A stretch of DNA of 8,831 bases from Rhizobiaceae bacterium (GTDB lineage Bacteria; Pseudomonadota; Alphaproteobacteria; Rhizobiales; Rhizobiaceae). The DNA lies in NCBI GenBank assembly GCA_913776675.1, contig CAJYRE010000503.1, positions 1 to 8,831 on the forward strand. The letters are read 5' to 3'. The number at the start of each line of letters is the position of its first letter. Positions within the stretch are counted from its first letter, which is position 1. Positions 1 to 5,183 of this stretch are shown piece by piece. The position numbers and the translations under genes are program-made. The notes beneath the pieces are model-generated. The model saw nothing but the letters and a program-made list of their open reading frames with translations, was not told the origin of the DNA and did no database searches.

Positions 1-128
1 TATCAGATCGCACGATTTGCAAGGCACCCTCGGAGGGCCCTGTTCTTCGTCTGCAAATTGGTCTTGAAGATGTTGCTGATATTACCGCAGATCTTGATCG
101 CGGTTTTGCTGCGGCAGCGCAGGTCTAA
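1..128 (+). CDS. metC: C-terminal end of a Cys/Met-metabolism PLP enzyme, probably cystathionine beta-lyase (partial)
   Basis: Only the last 41 codons are present, read in the frame that starts at base 3 and ends at the TAA at 126-128. The visible peptide contains RLQIGLEDVADITADLDRGF, the C-terminal signature of the trans-sulfuration (Cys/Met metabolism) PLP family. It closely resembles the end of cystathionine beta-lyase, where the family reads roughly RLHIGLEDxxDLIADL. That enzyme cleaves cystathionine to homocysteine, pyruvate and ammonia in methionine synthesis. The PLP lysine and the rest of the active site lie upstream of the window, so the choice of MetC over O-succinylhomoserine sulfhydrylase or cystathionine gamma-synthase rests on this tail alone. 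A strong hairpin follows 37 bases after the stop, which suggests that this is the last gene of its transcript. Confidence 0.75.
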   Translation, partial: SDRTICKAPSEGPVLRLQIGLEDVADITADLDRGFAAAAQV

Positions 129-165
129 GGCTTCTGAGGGAAAATTGTCCGCGCATGAGGCTATG

Positions 166-208
166 ACAGCGCCGTGTGTTTTATAAAACGCACGGCGCTG
201 TCGCTTTT
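166..208 (+). terminator. Rho-independent terminator after metC
   Basis: The arms 166-182 and 185-201 pair over 17 base pairs with a single G-U pair (ACAGCGCCGTG against CACGGCGCTGT at the base), leaving only two bases unpaired at the tip. On the plus strand the stem is followed by TCGCTTTTG, a short T tract. The hairpin lies between the metC stop and the stop of the convergent monooxygenase at 237. On the minus strand no T run follows, so it probably terminates the plus-strand transcript better than the minus-strand one. Confidence 0.75.
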
Positions 209-236
209 GCAGAAGCCATCATGAAATATATCGCGC

Positions 237-1406
237 TTATGCGTTCACTGCGCGGTATCCATAGAGCCAGTCAAGGTCATGTGCGAAGCTGGAAGGTGCG
301 CGCAGCGAGAGAAGAAGATCGCGGCCCAGTCTGAAAGGCCCCGATGCGTGATAGGCGAATTTATTGAGTGCGCCGCGACGGTGTACCATTTTTATCCGCT
401 TTTGCCGACTGGCCTCGAATTGTGCTAAAGCATCAGCCATGGGCTTTTGGGAAACGGCATTGGCCAGCTCCCATGCATCTTCAATTGCCATGCCTGCACC
501 TTGCGCCGAAAATGGCATCATGGCGTGGGCCGCATCGCCGATCAGCACCAGATCGTTGCCATTATGCCAGCGGCCGGCTCCGGCTTCGAACAAAGGCCAG
601 AATGTGACATCCGGCACTGAGAGAAGCATGGTGCGAATGGCTGGGTTCCATCCTCGAAACGTCTGCTCCAGCAAGGCTTTCTGTGTTGCGCCTGCTGGCG
701 TTGCCCATGCTTCACCGGGATTGATGCCGCCGCCGATGGCAACAATGTTGATGCTGTTTGTTTCGCGCAACGGATAGGTGACAAGATGTGCGCTCGGCGC
801 AAGAAACGCAGTCACAGAGTCGCGGCTGATAAAAGCTGGAGCATCCTGTTGCGGGATCGTCATGCGCCAGGCAATATTGCCTGAGAATGAAATGTCTGGA
901 CCACTTGGTACAAAATTGCGCAGCCGTGACCAGACGCCATCAGCGGCGACCACAAGATCGGGACGATTGCCCGCGAATGGTGTGCGCAGTGCCTGCGCAT
1001 CCGGACTTTCAACCGATTGGCAAAGGTATAGTGAGCAGAGCGGGTTTTCCACAACAGCGTTCACAAGAATCTGTTGCAGGCTTGCCCGGTGCAGAACGCC
1101 ATAAGGCGCACCCCATTCCTTTTCTGAATGGAGCCTGACCGGCACAGTGCCAAGCTGTTTCAGACTGATGCCAGAAGCCAGCGAAACCACCTCTGGCTCA
1201 AACCACCGCTGTTGCAATGCGGGCAGAAGGCCGAGATCGCGCAGAATGCAGGTGACATTGGGTGTCAATTGCAAGCCCGCTCCCACTTCCTGAAGCTCGG
1301 CGCTGCGCTCAAAAATATGCGTTGTAATACCCTTGCGGGCAAAGCAAAGAGCGGTGGCCAGACCAGCTATGCCACCGCCAACAATTGCCACGTTGTTCGT
1401 GGACAT
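237..1406 (-). CDS. FAD-dependent monooxygenase (salicylate/3-hydroxybenzoate hydroxylase-like)
   Basis: The protein has 389 residues, the usual size for a group A flavoprotein hydroxylase. The N-terminal Rossmann motif VGGGIAG (residues 9-15) binds the FAD ADP moiety. DG at 156-157 lies in AADGVWSRLR, a motif contacting FAD and NAD(P)H in this family. GD at 290-291 in LIGDAAHAMMPFSAQG is the second FAD-binding motif. The C-terminal WLYGY (380-384) is common in salicylate hydroxylase-like members. Such enzymes use NAD(P)H and O2 to hydroxylate a ring or similar substrate in the cytoplasm. The substrate cannot be inferred, because no aromatic ring-cleavage genes lie nearby. The ATG at 1406 is 25 bases after the stop of the zinc-finger gene, which indicates an operon. 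The Shine-Dalgarno before it is weak (GGCGGA), so translation may depend partly on the upstream gene. Confidence 0.88.
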   Translation of the reverse strand: MSTNNVAIVGGGIAGLATALCFARKGITTHIFERSAELQEVGAGLQLTPNVTCILRDLGLLPALQQRWFEPEVVSLASGISLKQLGTVPVRLHSEKEWGAPYGVLHRASLQQILVNAVVENPLCSLYLCQSVESPDAQALRTPFAGNRPDLVVAADGVWSRLRNFVPSGPDISFSGNIAWRMTIPQQDAPAFISRDSVTAFLAPSAHLVTYPLRETNSINIVAIGGGINPGEAWATPAGATQKALLEQTFRGWNPAIRTMLLSVPDVTFWPLFEAGAGRWHNGNDLVLIGDAAHAMMPFSAQGAGMAIEDAWELANAVSQKPMADALAQFEASRQKRIKMVHRRGALNKFAYHASGPFRLGRDLLLSLRAPSSFAHDLDWLYGYRAVNA

Positions 1407-1431
1407 CGTTCATCCGCCTGTCTGGAATGCT

Positions 1432-1677
1432 TCAGGCTGCCTTGACGTGAAAAACGCAACCGGCTGGTATGGTTTCTGTGGCTTTTAGGCTGCTGTTGTA
1501 GCGATACAACGTGGAGCAATAAGGGCAGACCTTTTCGGTGTCGTGGCCCAGATCAATAAAGATATGCGGATGGTCGTAGGGCACAGATGCGCCTGTACAC
1601 ATGAATTCCTTCACGCCGATTTCGATAAGCGGATGTCCGCCATCGTTCTGGAAATGGGCAATGTGGTGACCGGCCAT
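1432..1677 (-). CDS. CHCC-type zinc-finger protein (NDUFS6-like domain)
   Basis: This is an 81-residue protein with the ligand pattern C27-x8-H36-x14-C51-x2-C54, including CTG, the DHPHIF segment and CPYCSTLY. That is the zf-CHCC domain (related to NDUFS6, an accessory subunit of mitochondrial complex I), widespread as a short stand-alone protein in alphaproteobacteria. It probably binds one zinc ion and is cytoplasmic or membrane-peripheral, since no signal peptide or membrane segment is visible. The start at 1677 has GGAG seven bases upstream. It is the first gene of a probable two-gene operon with the monooxygenase. Its role is not known from sequence: a complex I accessory role would follow from the family, but no nuo genes are in the window. 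The domain call is secure and the function is not. Confidence 0.87.
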   Translation of the reverse strand: MAGHHIAHFQNDGGHPLIEIGVKEFMCTGASVPYDHPHIFIDLGHDTEKVCPYCSTLYRYNSSLKATETIPAGCVFHVKAA

Positions 1678-1967
1678 GATAATGCTCCGAATGCCTTGCT
1701 TTGCAAAACGCCAGACAAAATTGCGTCTGAAGACGTTGCAGAAAATGAAAACAGTTGTCTAAAGCGCTCGTGAAATGACTCGCGTTTGTTTTAACAACGG
1801 GTTGGCTGGACATTATCTTCCTTTTTTGAAAAAGGGTAGTGGCAATGCAAAGGCCTGCCCACAGTTTTTCGGGGCTTCGGGCTTGCAGGGATTGGCGTGT
1901 TCACTATCGCCACCGCCACTTTTTCTATTTCTGTCGAGCCTCGACAGCCACTGACGGACGGATTGTG
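1678..1967. other. Divergent intergenic region between the zinc-finger operon and the hydrolase
   Basis: This 290-base region must hold the promoters for both directions. An open frame in the hydrolase's phase extends upstream to an ATG at 1839, but that extension is rich in Arg, His and Cys, does not resemble a hydrolase N-terminus and was not accepted. A short A/T-rich inverted repeat lies at 1820-1835 (CCTTTTT, TG, AAAAAGG) and a perfect palindrome at 1931-1947. I could not fix -35/-10 boxes with confidence in either direction. Confidence 0.6.
1931..1947. promoter_or_regulatory. Perfect 17-base palindrome upstream of the hydrolase
   Basis: CTGTCGAG-C-CTCGACAG is a perfect inverted repeat with 8-base arms around one central base, ending 20 bases before the ATG of the alpha/beta hydrolase. 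The odd symmetry and tight spacing fit a dimeric repressor operator better than a terminator, and no T run follows. In RNA it could instead fold as a 7-bp stem with a 3-base loop just before the ribosome binding region. No regulator gene is nearby. That the repeat exists is seen directly; a regulatory role is inferred. Confidence 0.45.
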
Positions 1968-2753
1968 ATGAATTTGAATGCTCCTTCTTTTTCCCGTTTT
2001 ACGCATGATGGGCTGGAACTTGCCTATTTTGATGAGGGTAATCCGTCTGGTCCTGCCGTGTTGCTGATTCACGGATTTGCTTCCAGCGCGCTGGTGAATT
2101 GGGTGCATCCCGGCTGGCTGAAAACCCTGTCTGATGCAGGTTACCGGGTGATTGCGCTCGATAACCGCGGCCATGGCCAAAGTGACAAGCCGCATCAGGC
2201 TGAAGTCTACCACCCGGAGAATATGGCCGCTGATGCGGCGGCCCTGCTGGATCATCTCGGCATTGAGCAGGCCCATGTGATGGGGTATTCCATGGGCGCG
2301 CGCATCTCGGCTTTCATGGCGCTGGATTTTCCTCATCGCATCCGCTCGCTGGTGTTTGGTGGTCTTGGAATTGGCATGTGTGATGGTGTGGGCGATTGGG
2401 ACCCGATTGCTGACGCCTTGCTGGCTCCGTCGCTGGACGATGTGACGCATGAGCGGGGCCGGATGTTTCGTGCTTTTGCCGAGCAAACGGGCAGTGACAG
2501 GCTGGCGCTGGCCGCTTGCATTCGCACATCAAGAGATCTTGTTTCGCGCGATGAAATTGCCAGAGTGCAGATTCCCACCCTGATTGGCGTCGGCACCAAG
2601 GATGATATTGCCGGATCGGCTCAGGCATTGGCGGAGCTGATGCCCAATGCCACAGCGCTGGATATTCCCAACCGCGATCATATGCTGGCGGTTGGGGACC
2701 GTGTGTTCAAGGCGGCTGTTCTCGCCTTTTATGGCGATGCTGATCAAGAGTAA
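1968..2753 (+). CDS. Alpha/beta hydrolase
   Basis: The 261-residue protein is of normal size for an alpha/beta-fold hydrolase. The oxyanion-hole region HGF is at 35-37 (LLIHGFASS). DNRGHGQSD is at 65-73. The nucleophile elbow G-Y-S-M-G places the catalytic serine at 108. The acid is probably Asp212 or Asp213 in GTKDD, and the general base is His238 in NRDHM. Together these complete the Ser-Asp-His triad. The substrate is unknown: esterases, C-C bond hydrolases and haloperoxidase-like enzymes share this layout. I chose the ATG at 1968, not the longer frame from 1839, because MNLNAPSF leads straight into the first beta strands and the extra 43 residues look non-coding. The upstream GGACGGAT is only a weak Shine-Dalgarno. 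The gene converges on the crotonase gene with 4 bases between their stops. Confidence 0.88.
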   Translation: MNLNAPSFSRFTHDGLELAYFDEGNPSGPAVLLIHGFASSALVNWVHPGWLKTLSDAGYRVIALDNRGHGQSDKPHQAEVYHPENMAADAAALLDHLGIEQAHVMGYSMGARISAFMALDFPHRIRSLVFGGLGIGMCDGVGDWDPIADALLAPSLDDVTHERGRMFRAFAEQTGSDRLALAACIRTSRDLVSRDEIARVQIPTLIGVGTKDDIAGSAQALAELMPNATALDIPNRDHMLAVGDRVFKAAVLAFYGDADQE

Positions 2754-2757
2754 GGGC

Positions 2758-3561
2758 TTATTCTCCTGTGAAAATGGGCGGCCGCTTTTCCATAAAGGCG
2801 GTCCGGCCTTCGAGGTAATCCTGGCTCTCAAAGGTGGTTGCGCCCAGAATGGCCGCTTCGGCCAGAAGATCATCATCCTGGCTTTCAAAGGCCCGCAACG
2901 CCAGTTTGGCGGCGCTCACCGAAAGGGGCGCATTGCGGGCAATGGTTTGCGCCAGAGAAAAGGCGGCCTCTTCGAGGTTTGCGGCTTCCACAATTTGATC
3001 GATAAAGCCGCAAGATGACAAATCAGCCGCCGAAATAGCCGCGCCGGTGAACAAGATGCGGCGCGCCATCTGCCCGCCCAGAGTGCGCAGCAGATCACCC
3101 ACAGCGTCGGCAGGATAGGCAAGGCCCAGCCGGGCAGCGGGAATGGCGAAAATTGCGGTTTCGTCGGCTATTCGGAAATCTGCGGCAGCAGCCAGCCCGC
3201 AGGCACCGCCATAGCAAGCACCACGAATGGCAGCGATAACCGGAATGCGCAGGGTGCGAATGGCCTTGAAGGCCTCGCTGTTTTCGGCTTCATACGCGCG
3301 GGCCTGAAGCGCATTGGCACGCACTTTGGAAAATTCGGAAATGTCGGCACCGGCGCTGAAATCTCTCTGGCCGCCGCCGGTGATGATGATGGCATGAATT
3401 TGTCCCGTTTCCATGATCCAGTCCAGGGCATCGGGAATTGCACGCCACATCGCTTGAGTGATCACGTTTTTGCGGGTGGGGTTGTCCAAAATCAGCGCAC
3501 CAATACCCTCTTTCCCAGCGGCTTTAATGCCGCCCCCTGCAAATATCCGTGCGTCGTTCAT
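2758..3561 (-). CDS. Enoyl-CoA hydratase/isomerase (crotonase) family protein
   Basis: The protein has 267 residues and a full-length crotonase fold. The CoA-binding and oxyanion-hole segment SAGADISEF is at 69-77, and the second oxyanion glycines are in CYGGACGLA (residues 116-124). Relative to rat mitochondrial enoyl-CoA hydratase, the two catalytic glutamates (Glu144 and Glu164) align with Gly122 and Ala142 (FAIPAARLGL). It is therefore unlikely to be a classical hydratase; its CoA-ester substrate and reaction are open. The ATG at 3561 was chosen over an in-frame ATG at 3765 because AGGAG lies 8 bases upstream and because the longer frame would run through cysE. It is divergent from cysE, with 73 bases between the starts. 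Crotonases act on acyl-CoAs in beta-oxidation or in amino or aromatic acid breakdown. Confidence 0.88.
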   Translation of the reverse strand: MNDARIFAGGGIKAAGKEGIGALILDNPTRKNVITQAMWRAIPDALDWIMETGQIHAIIITGGGQRDFSAGADISEFSKVRANALQARAYEAENSEAFKAIRTLRIPVIAAIRGACYGGACGLAAAADFRIADETAIFAIPAARLGLAYPADAVGDLLRTLGGQMARRILFTGAAISAADLSSCGFIDQIVEAANLEEAAFSLAQTIARNAPLSVSAAKLALRAFESQDDDLLAEAAILGATTFESQDYLEGRTAFMEKRPPIFTGE

Positions 3562-3592
3562 TTTTGGGCTCCTATCTGGTCTCGGAGCAATA

Positions 3593-3610
3593 TGATCTAT
3601 ATATTGATCA
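3593..3610. promoter_or_regulatory. Near-perfect 18-base palindrome in the crotonase/cysE divergent region
   Basis: TGATC-TATATATT-GATCA is symmetric at 8 of 9 base pairs, with arms TGATC and GATCA around an A/T core. It lies in the only space (3562-3634) available for the two divergent promoters and overlaps the proposed crotonase -10 box. The size and symmetry suit a helix-turn-helix dimer (for example a MarR- or TetR-type repressor), but no regulator gene is in the window, so the identity is unknown. Confidence 0.45.
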
Positions 3611-3621
3611 CCGAACGTCAA
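3594..3621 (-). promoter_or_regulatory. Possible promoter of the crotonase gene
   Basis: On the minus strand a good -35 box TTGACG (3621-3616) is followed after 16 bases by TAGATC (3599-3594), a weak -10 match. Initiation near 3587 would give a leader of about 26 bases containing the AGGAG of the crotonase gene. The -10 quality is poor, so this remains tentative. Confidence 0.3.
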
Positions 3622-3634
3622 TGAGGAGAATGCC

Positions 3635-4456
3635 ATGGTGGCCAAGACCGATCTTGCCCAGCGGGAGATGATCAAGCCAATGGATCCTATCTGGGATACA
3701 CTGAAGCATGAAGCATGCATGGCCGCTGAACGGGATCCATTGCTGGCGGCATTTTTATATTCCACCGTGCTGAACCATCGTTCTTTGGAAGAATGCGTTA
3801 TTCATCGCATTTGCGAGAGATTGGATCACCCTGATCTGCAATCTGTTCTGCTGCGCCAGACCTTTGGTGAAATGCTGGAGGATTGGCCGGAATGGGGGGC
3901 TTACCTGCGGGTTGATATTCAGGCCTATTATGACCGCGATGCGGCTTGCACGCGCTTCATTGAGCCGGTTCTGTATTTCAAGGGCTTTCATGCCATTCAA
4001 ACCCACAGGCTGGCACATTGGCTGCTGGGCAAGGGACGGCGGGATTTTGCACTCTATCTCCAAAGCCGTTCATCCAGCATCTTTCAGACCGACATCAATC
4101 CGGGTGCCGTGATTGGCAAAGGTATTTTTCTCGACCACGCAACAGGTTTTGTTGTGGGCGAAACAGCGCGCATCGGCGACAATGTTTCCATTCTGCATGA
4201 TGTCACCTTGGGTGGTACTGGCAAAGAGGGGGCAGATCGCCACCCCAAGATCGGTGATGGTGTATTGATTGGGGCGGGAGCCAAGGTTCTTGGCAATATC
4301 GAAATCGGTTGCTGTTCGCGCATTGCCGCAGGCTCTGTCGTGCTCAAGCCGGTACCATCCGGCAAAACCGTGGCGGGTGTGCCGGCAAAGGTGGTGGGTG
4401 AGGCAGGCTGCGCCGAGCCAGCGCGCTCCATGAACCAGATGGTCGCAGACGCTTGA
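3635..4456 (+). CDS. cysE: Serine O-acetyltransferase
   Basis: The 273-residue protein transfers acetyl from acetyl-CoA to L-serine, giving O-acetylserine, the first committed step of cysteine synthesis. The N-terminal alpha-helical SATase domain (about 15-130) contains DPLLAAFLYSTVLNH. The left-handed beta-helix of hexapeptide repeats follows (about 150-255). Asp153 and His168 (in FLDHATG) are 15 residues apart, like the E. coli catalytic pair Asp143 and His158. VTLGGTGKxGxDRHPKIG and AGVPAKVVG are further signatures. The start at 3635 has GAGGAG six bases upstream. The C-terminal tail ends in MVADA and not in the isoleucine that inserts into the O-acetylserine sulfhydrylase (CysK) active site in well-studied CysE proteins, so that complex may be weaker or absent. 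It is divergent from the crotonase gene and followed by the DUF3126 gene. Confidence 0.96.
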   Translation: MVAKTDLAQREMIKPMDPIWDTLKHEACMAAERDPLLAAFLYSTVLNHRSLEECVIHRICERLDHPDLQSVLLRQTFGEMLEDWPEWGAYLRVDIQAYYDRDAACTRFIEPVLYFKGFHAIQTHRLAHWLLGKGRRDFALYLQSRSSSIFQTDINPGAVIGKGIFLDHATGFVVGETARIGDNVSILHDVTLGGTGKEGADRHPKIGDGVLIGAGAKVLGNIEIGCCSRIAAGSVVLKPVPSGKTVAGVPAKVVGEAGCAEPARSMNQMVADA

Positions 4457-4515
4457 GCTTTTGATTGGGGACTGCGCAGCAAATCCGCTTAAGAATGCGG
4501 TTGTGATCTGCATTG

Positions 4516-4683
4516 ATGGCTTTACAGGGGCAATTGCCCCGTGCAACAAGCGGTTTGCTTGCAGCGATTGGCATTGTTGGTGAAAATGCAAAAACATCTC
4601 TGCAAGACAATGTGATTTTTTGTATGGGTTTTGCCTTGGCTTCGCCTTGGTTGAAGGCTTATGCAGTGCTGGCGTTGCCATGA
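4516..4683 (+). CDS. Doubtful small ORF, 55 residues, hydrophobic
   Basis: An ATG at 4516 opens 55 codons to the TGA at 4681-4683. The product begins MALQGQLPRA and contains a short hydrophobic stretch (about 13-22) and a longer one (about 33-55, including IFCMGFALASPW) that could span a membrane. I recognise no family. Against it: there is no good Shine-Dalgarno, and its third codon positions are richer in A and T than those of cysE. For it: the stretch is otherwise unexplained, and small membrane proteins are often missed. It may equally be chance or a gene remnant. Confidence 0.15.
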   Translation: MALQGQLPRATSGLLAAIGIVGENAKTSLQDNVIFCMGFALASPWLKAYAVLALP

Positions 4684-4733
4684 GTTGCTGCCCAGGGGGC
4701 AGGGACCGGTTGTGCTGAAATTTTTTGAAGAAC

Positions 4734-4773
4734 ATTGCGTTGCTGTTGCGGCTTTTACAGCCCGTAACGCAAT
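4734..4773 (+). promoter_or_regulatory. Bulged stem-loop just before the DUF3126 ribosome binding site
   Basis: ATTGCGTT (4734-4741) pairs perfectly with AACGCAAT (4766-4773). Immediately inside, GCTGT (4742-4746) pairs with ACAGC (4757-4761), leaving a four-base bulge (CCGT) on the 3' side and a ten-base loop. This gives 13 base pairs in all. It ends 10 bases before the GGAG of the next gene and has no T run, so it looks like a leader structure or RNA-processing site rather than a terminator. No match to a known riboswitch was recognised. Confidence 0.45.
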
Positions 4774-4793
4774 GGAAGCCCATGGAGACATTT

Positions 4794-4997
4794 GTGAAAG
4801 CAGACGAAATCAAGAAGCTGGACGCCTATTTCAAGCGTACGTTCAATCCGACCATGGCTGTCAAGGCGCGCCCCCGCAAGGATGACTCCGCTGAGGTGTA
4901 TATCGGCGATGAGTTTCTCGGCGTTGTTTTCAAAGATGATGAGGACGGCGATCTGTCCTATAATTTTTCCATGGCCATTCTGGATGTTGATCTGTAA
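4794..4997 (+). CDS. DUF3126 family small protein
   Basis: The product has 67 residues, beginning MKADEIKKLDAY and including RPRKDDSAEVYIGDEFLGVV and the acidic KDDEDGD before NFSMAILDVDL. It matches from memory the alphaproteobacterial DUF3126 family of short conserved proteins with no known function; no signal peptide or membrane helix is visible. I chose the GTG at 4794 because GGAG (4784-4787) lies six bases upstream and because family members begin close to this K-x-DEIKKLD segment. An in-frame ATG at 4782 would add four residues and overlap the Shine-Dalgarno, and one at 4725 would add 23 and run through the stem-loop. Its location after cysE is, as I recall, common in related genomes, but a functional link is not shown. 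A strong terminator follows. Confidence 0.85.
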   Translation: MKADEIKKLDAYFKRTFNPTMAVKARPRKDDSAEVYIGDEFLGVVFKDDEDGDLSYNFSMAILDVDL

Positions 4998-5042
4998 TCG
5001 CAGATTGCGATTCTGTCAGAATCCGGATTGATATTGCATAGG

Positions 5043-5076
5043 AAAAGGGTACCCGCCGTTATGGGTACCCTTTTTT
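5043..5076 (+). terminator. Rho-independent terminator after the DUF3126 gene
   Basis: The stem AAAAGGGTACCC (5043-5054) pairs perfectly with GGGTACCCTTTT (5063-5074) around an eight-base loop, and the T run extends to 5076. It closes the DUF3126 transcript 46 bases after the stop and separates it from the phasin gene. The A run on the 5' side means it could also work on the minus strand. Confidence 0.93.
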
Positions 5077-5106
5077 GCTTTGATTTATGCAACTTTTGGG
5101 TGATGA

Positions 5107-5115
5107 TGCGATGCA
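5107..5115. promoter_or_regulatory. Possible PhaR-type operator upstream of the phasin
   Basis: TGC-GAT-GCA is an inverted repeat located 9 bases before the proposed -35 box of the phasin gene. Phasin promoters in PHA-forming alphaproteobacteria are commonly repressed by PhaR, for which TGC/GCA inverted repeats of this spacing have been reported. The site is short and could arise by chance, so this is inference only. Confidence 0.25.
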
Positions 5116-5124
5116 CAAATTCTC

Positions 5125-5154
5125 TTGACCTTTTTTAGTGTTTGACTGTAGGGT
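5125..5154 (+). promoter_or_regulatory. Probable phasin promoter
   Basis: CTTGACC supplies a near-consensus -35 (TTGACC, 5125-5130). The -10 is weaker: either TGTAGG (5147-5152, 16-base spacer) or TAGGGT (5149-5154, 18-base spacer). Initiation around 5160 would leave a leader of about 24 bases carrying AAGGAG. The preceding terminator at 5043-5076 makes an independent promoter necessary, which supports the call. Confidence 0.5.
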
Positions 5155-5183
5155 CTACAAAGATGAGGAAAAGGAGTATTCGC

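Larger units (their letters stand above)
4457..4793. other. Gap between cysE and the DUF3126 gene
   Basis: This 337-base stretch has no convincing gene and no clear terminator for cysE. A 14-base perfect palindrome (GGGGCAATTGCCCC) lies at 4527-4540 without a following T run. A 55-codon open frame (4516-4683) and a stem-loop (4734-4773) are described separately. A minus-strand frame that crosses the whole gap reads as non-coding and overlaps cysE. The stretch is long for a pure intra-operon spacer, so it probably carries a separate promoter or a long leader. Confidence 0.6.

Noticed and set aside
1839..1967. A 43-residue N-terminal extension of the alpha/beta hydrolase
   Set aside because: The extension (rich in His, Arg and Cys) does not look like a signal peptide or hydrolase sequence and crosses the palindrome at 1931-1947. 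The ATG at 1968 gives the normal family length.
1791..2486. A 231-codon minus-strand frame opposite the alpha/beta hydrolase
   Set aside because: It is antisense to a gene with a complete catalytic triad, and its translation (many His, Arg and Gln) shows no family signature.
4527..4540. GGGGCAATTGCCCC as a cysE terminator
   Set aside because: The 14-base palindrome is perfect, but no T run follows on either strand and the loop would be very tight. It could be a chance or protein-binding site, and termination is not supported.
4070..4813. A 247-codon minus-strand frame over the end of cysE and the following gap
   Set aside because: Half of it is antisense to the cysE beta-helix. The remainder in the gap shows no domain, and the start lacks a ribosome site.
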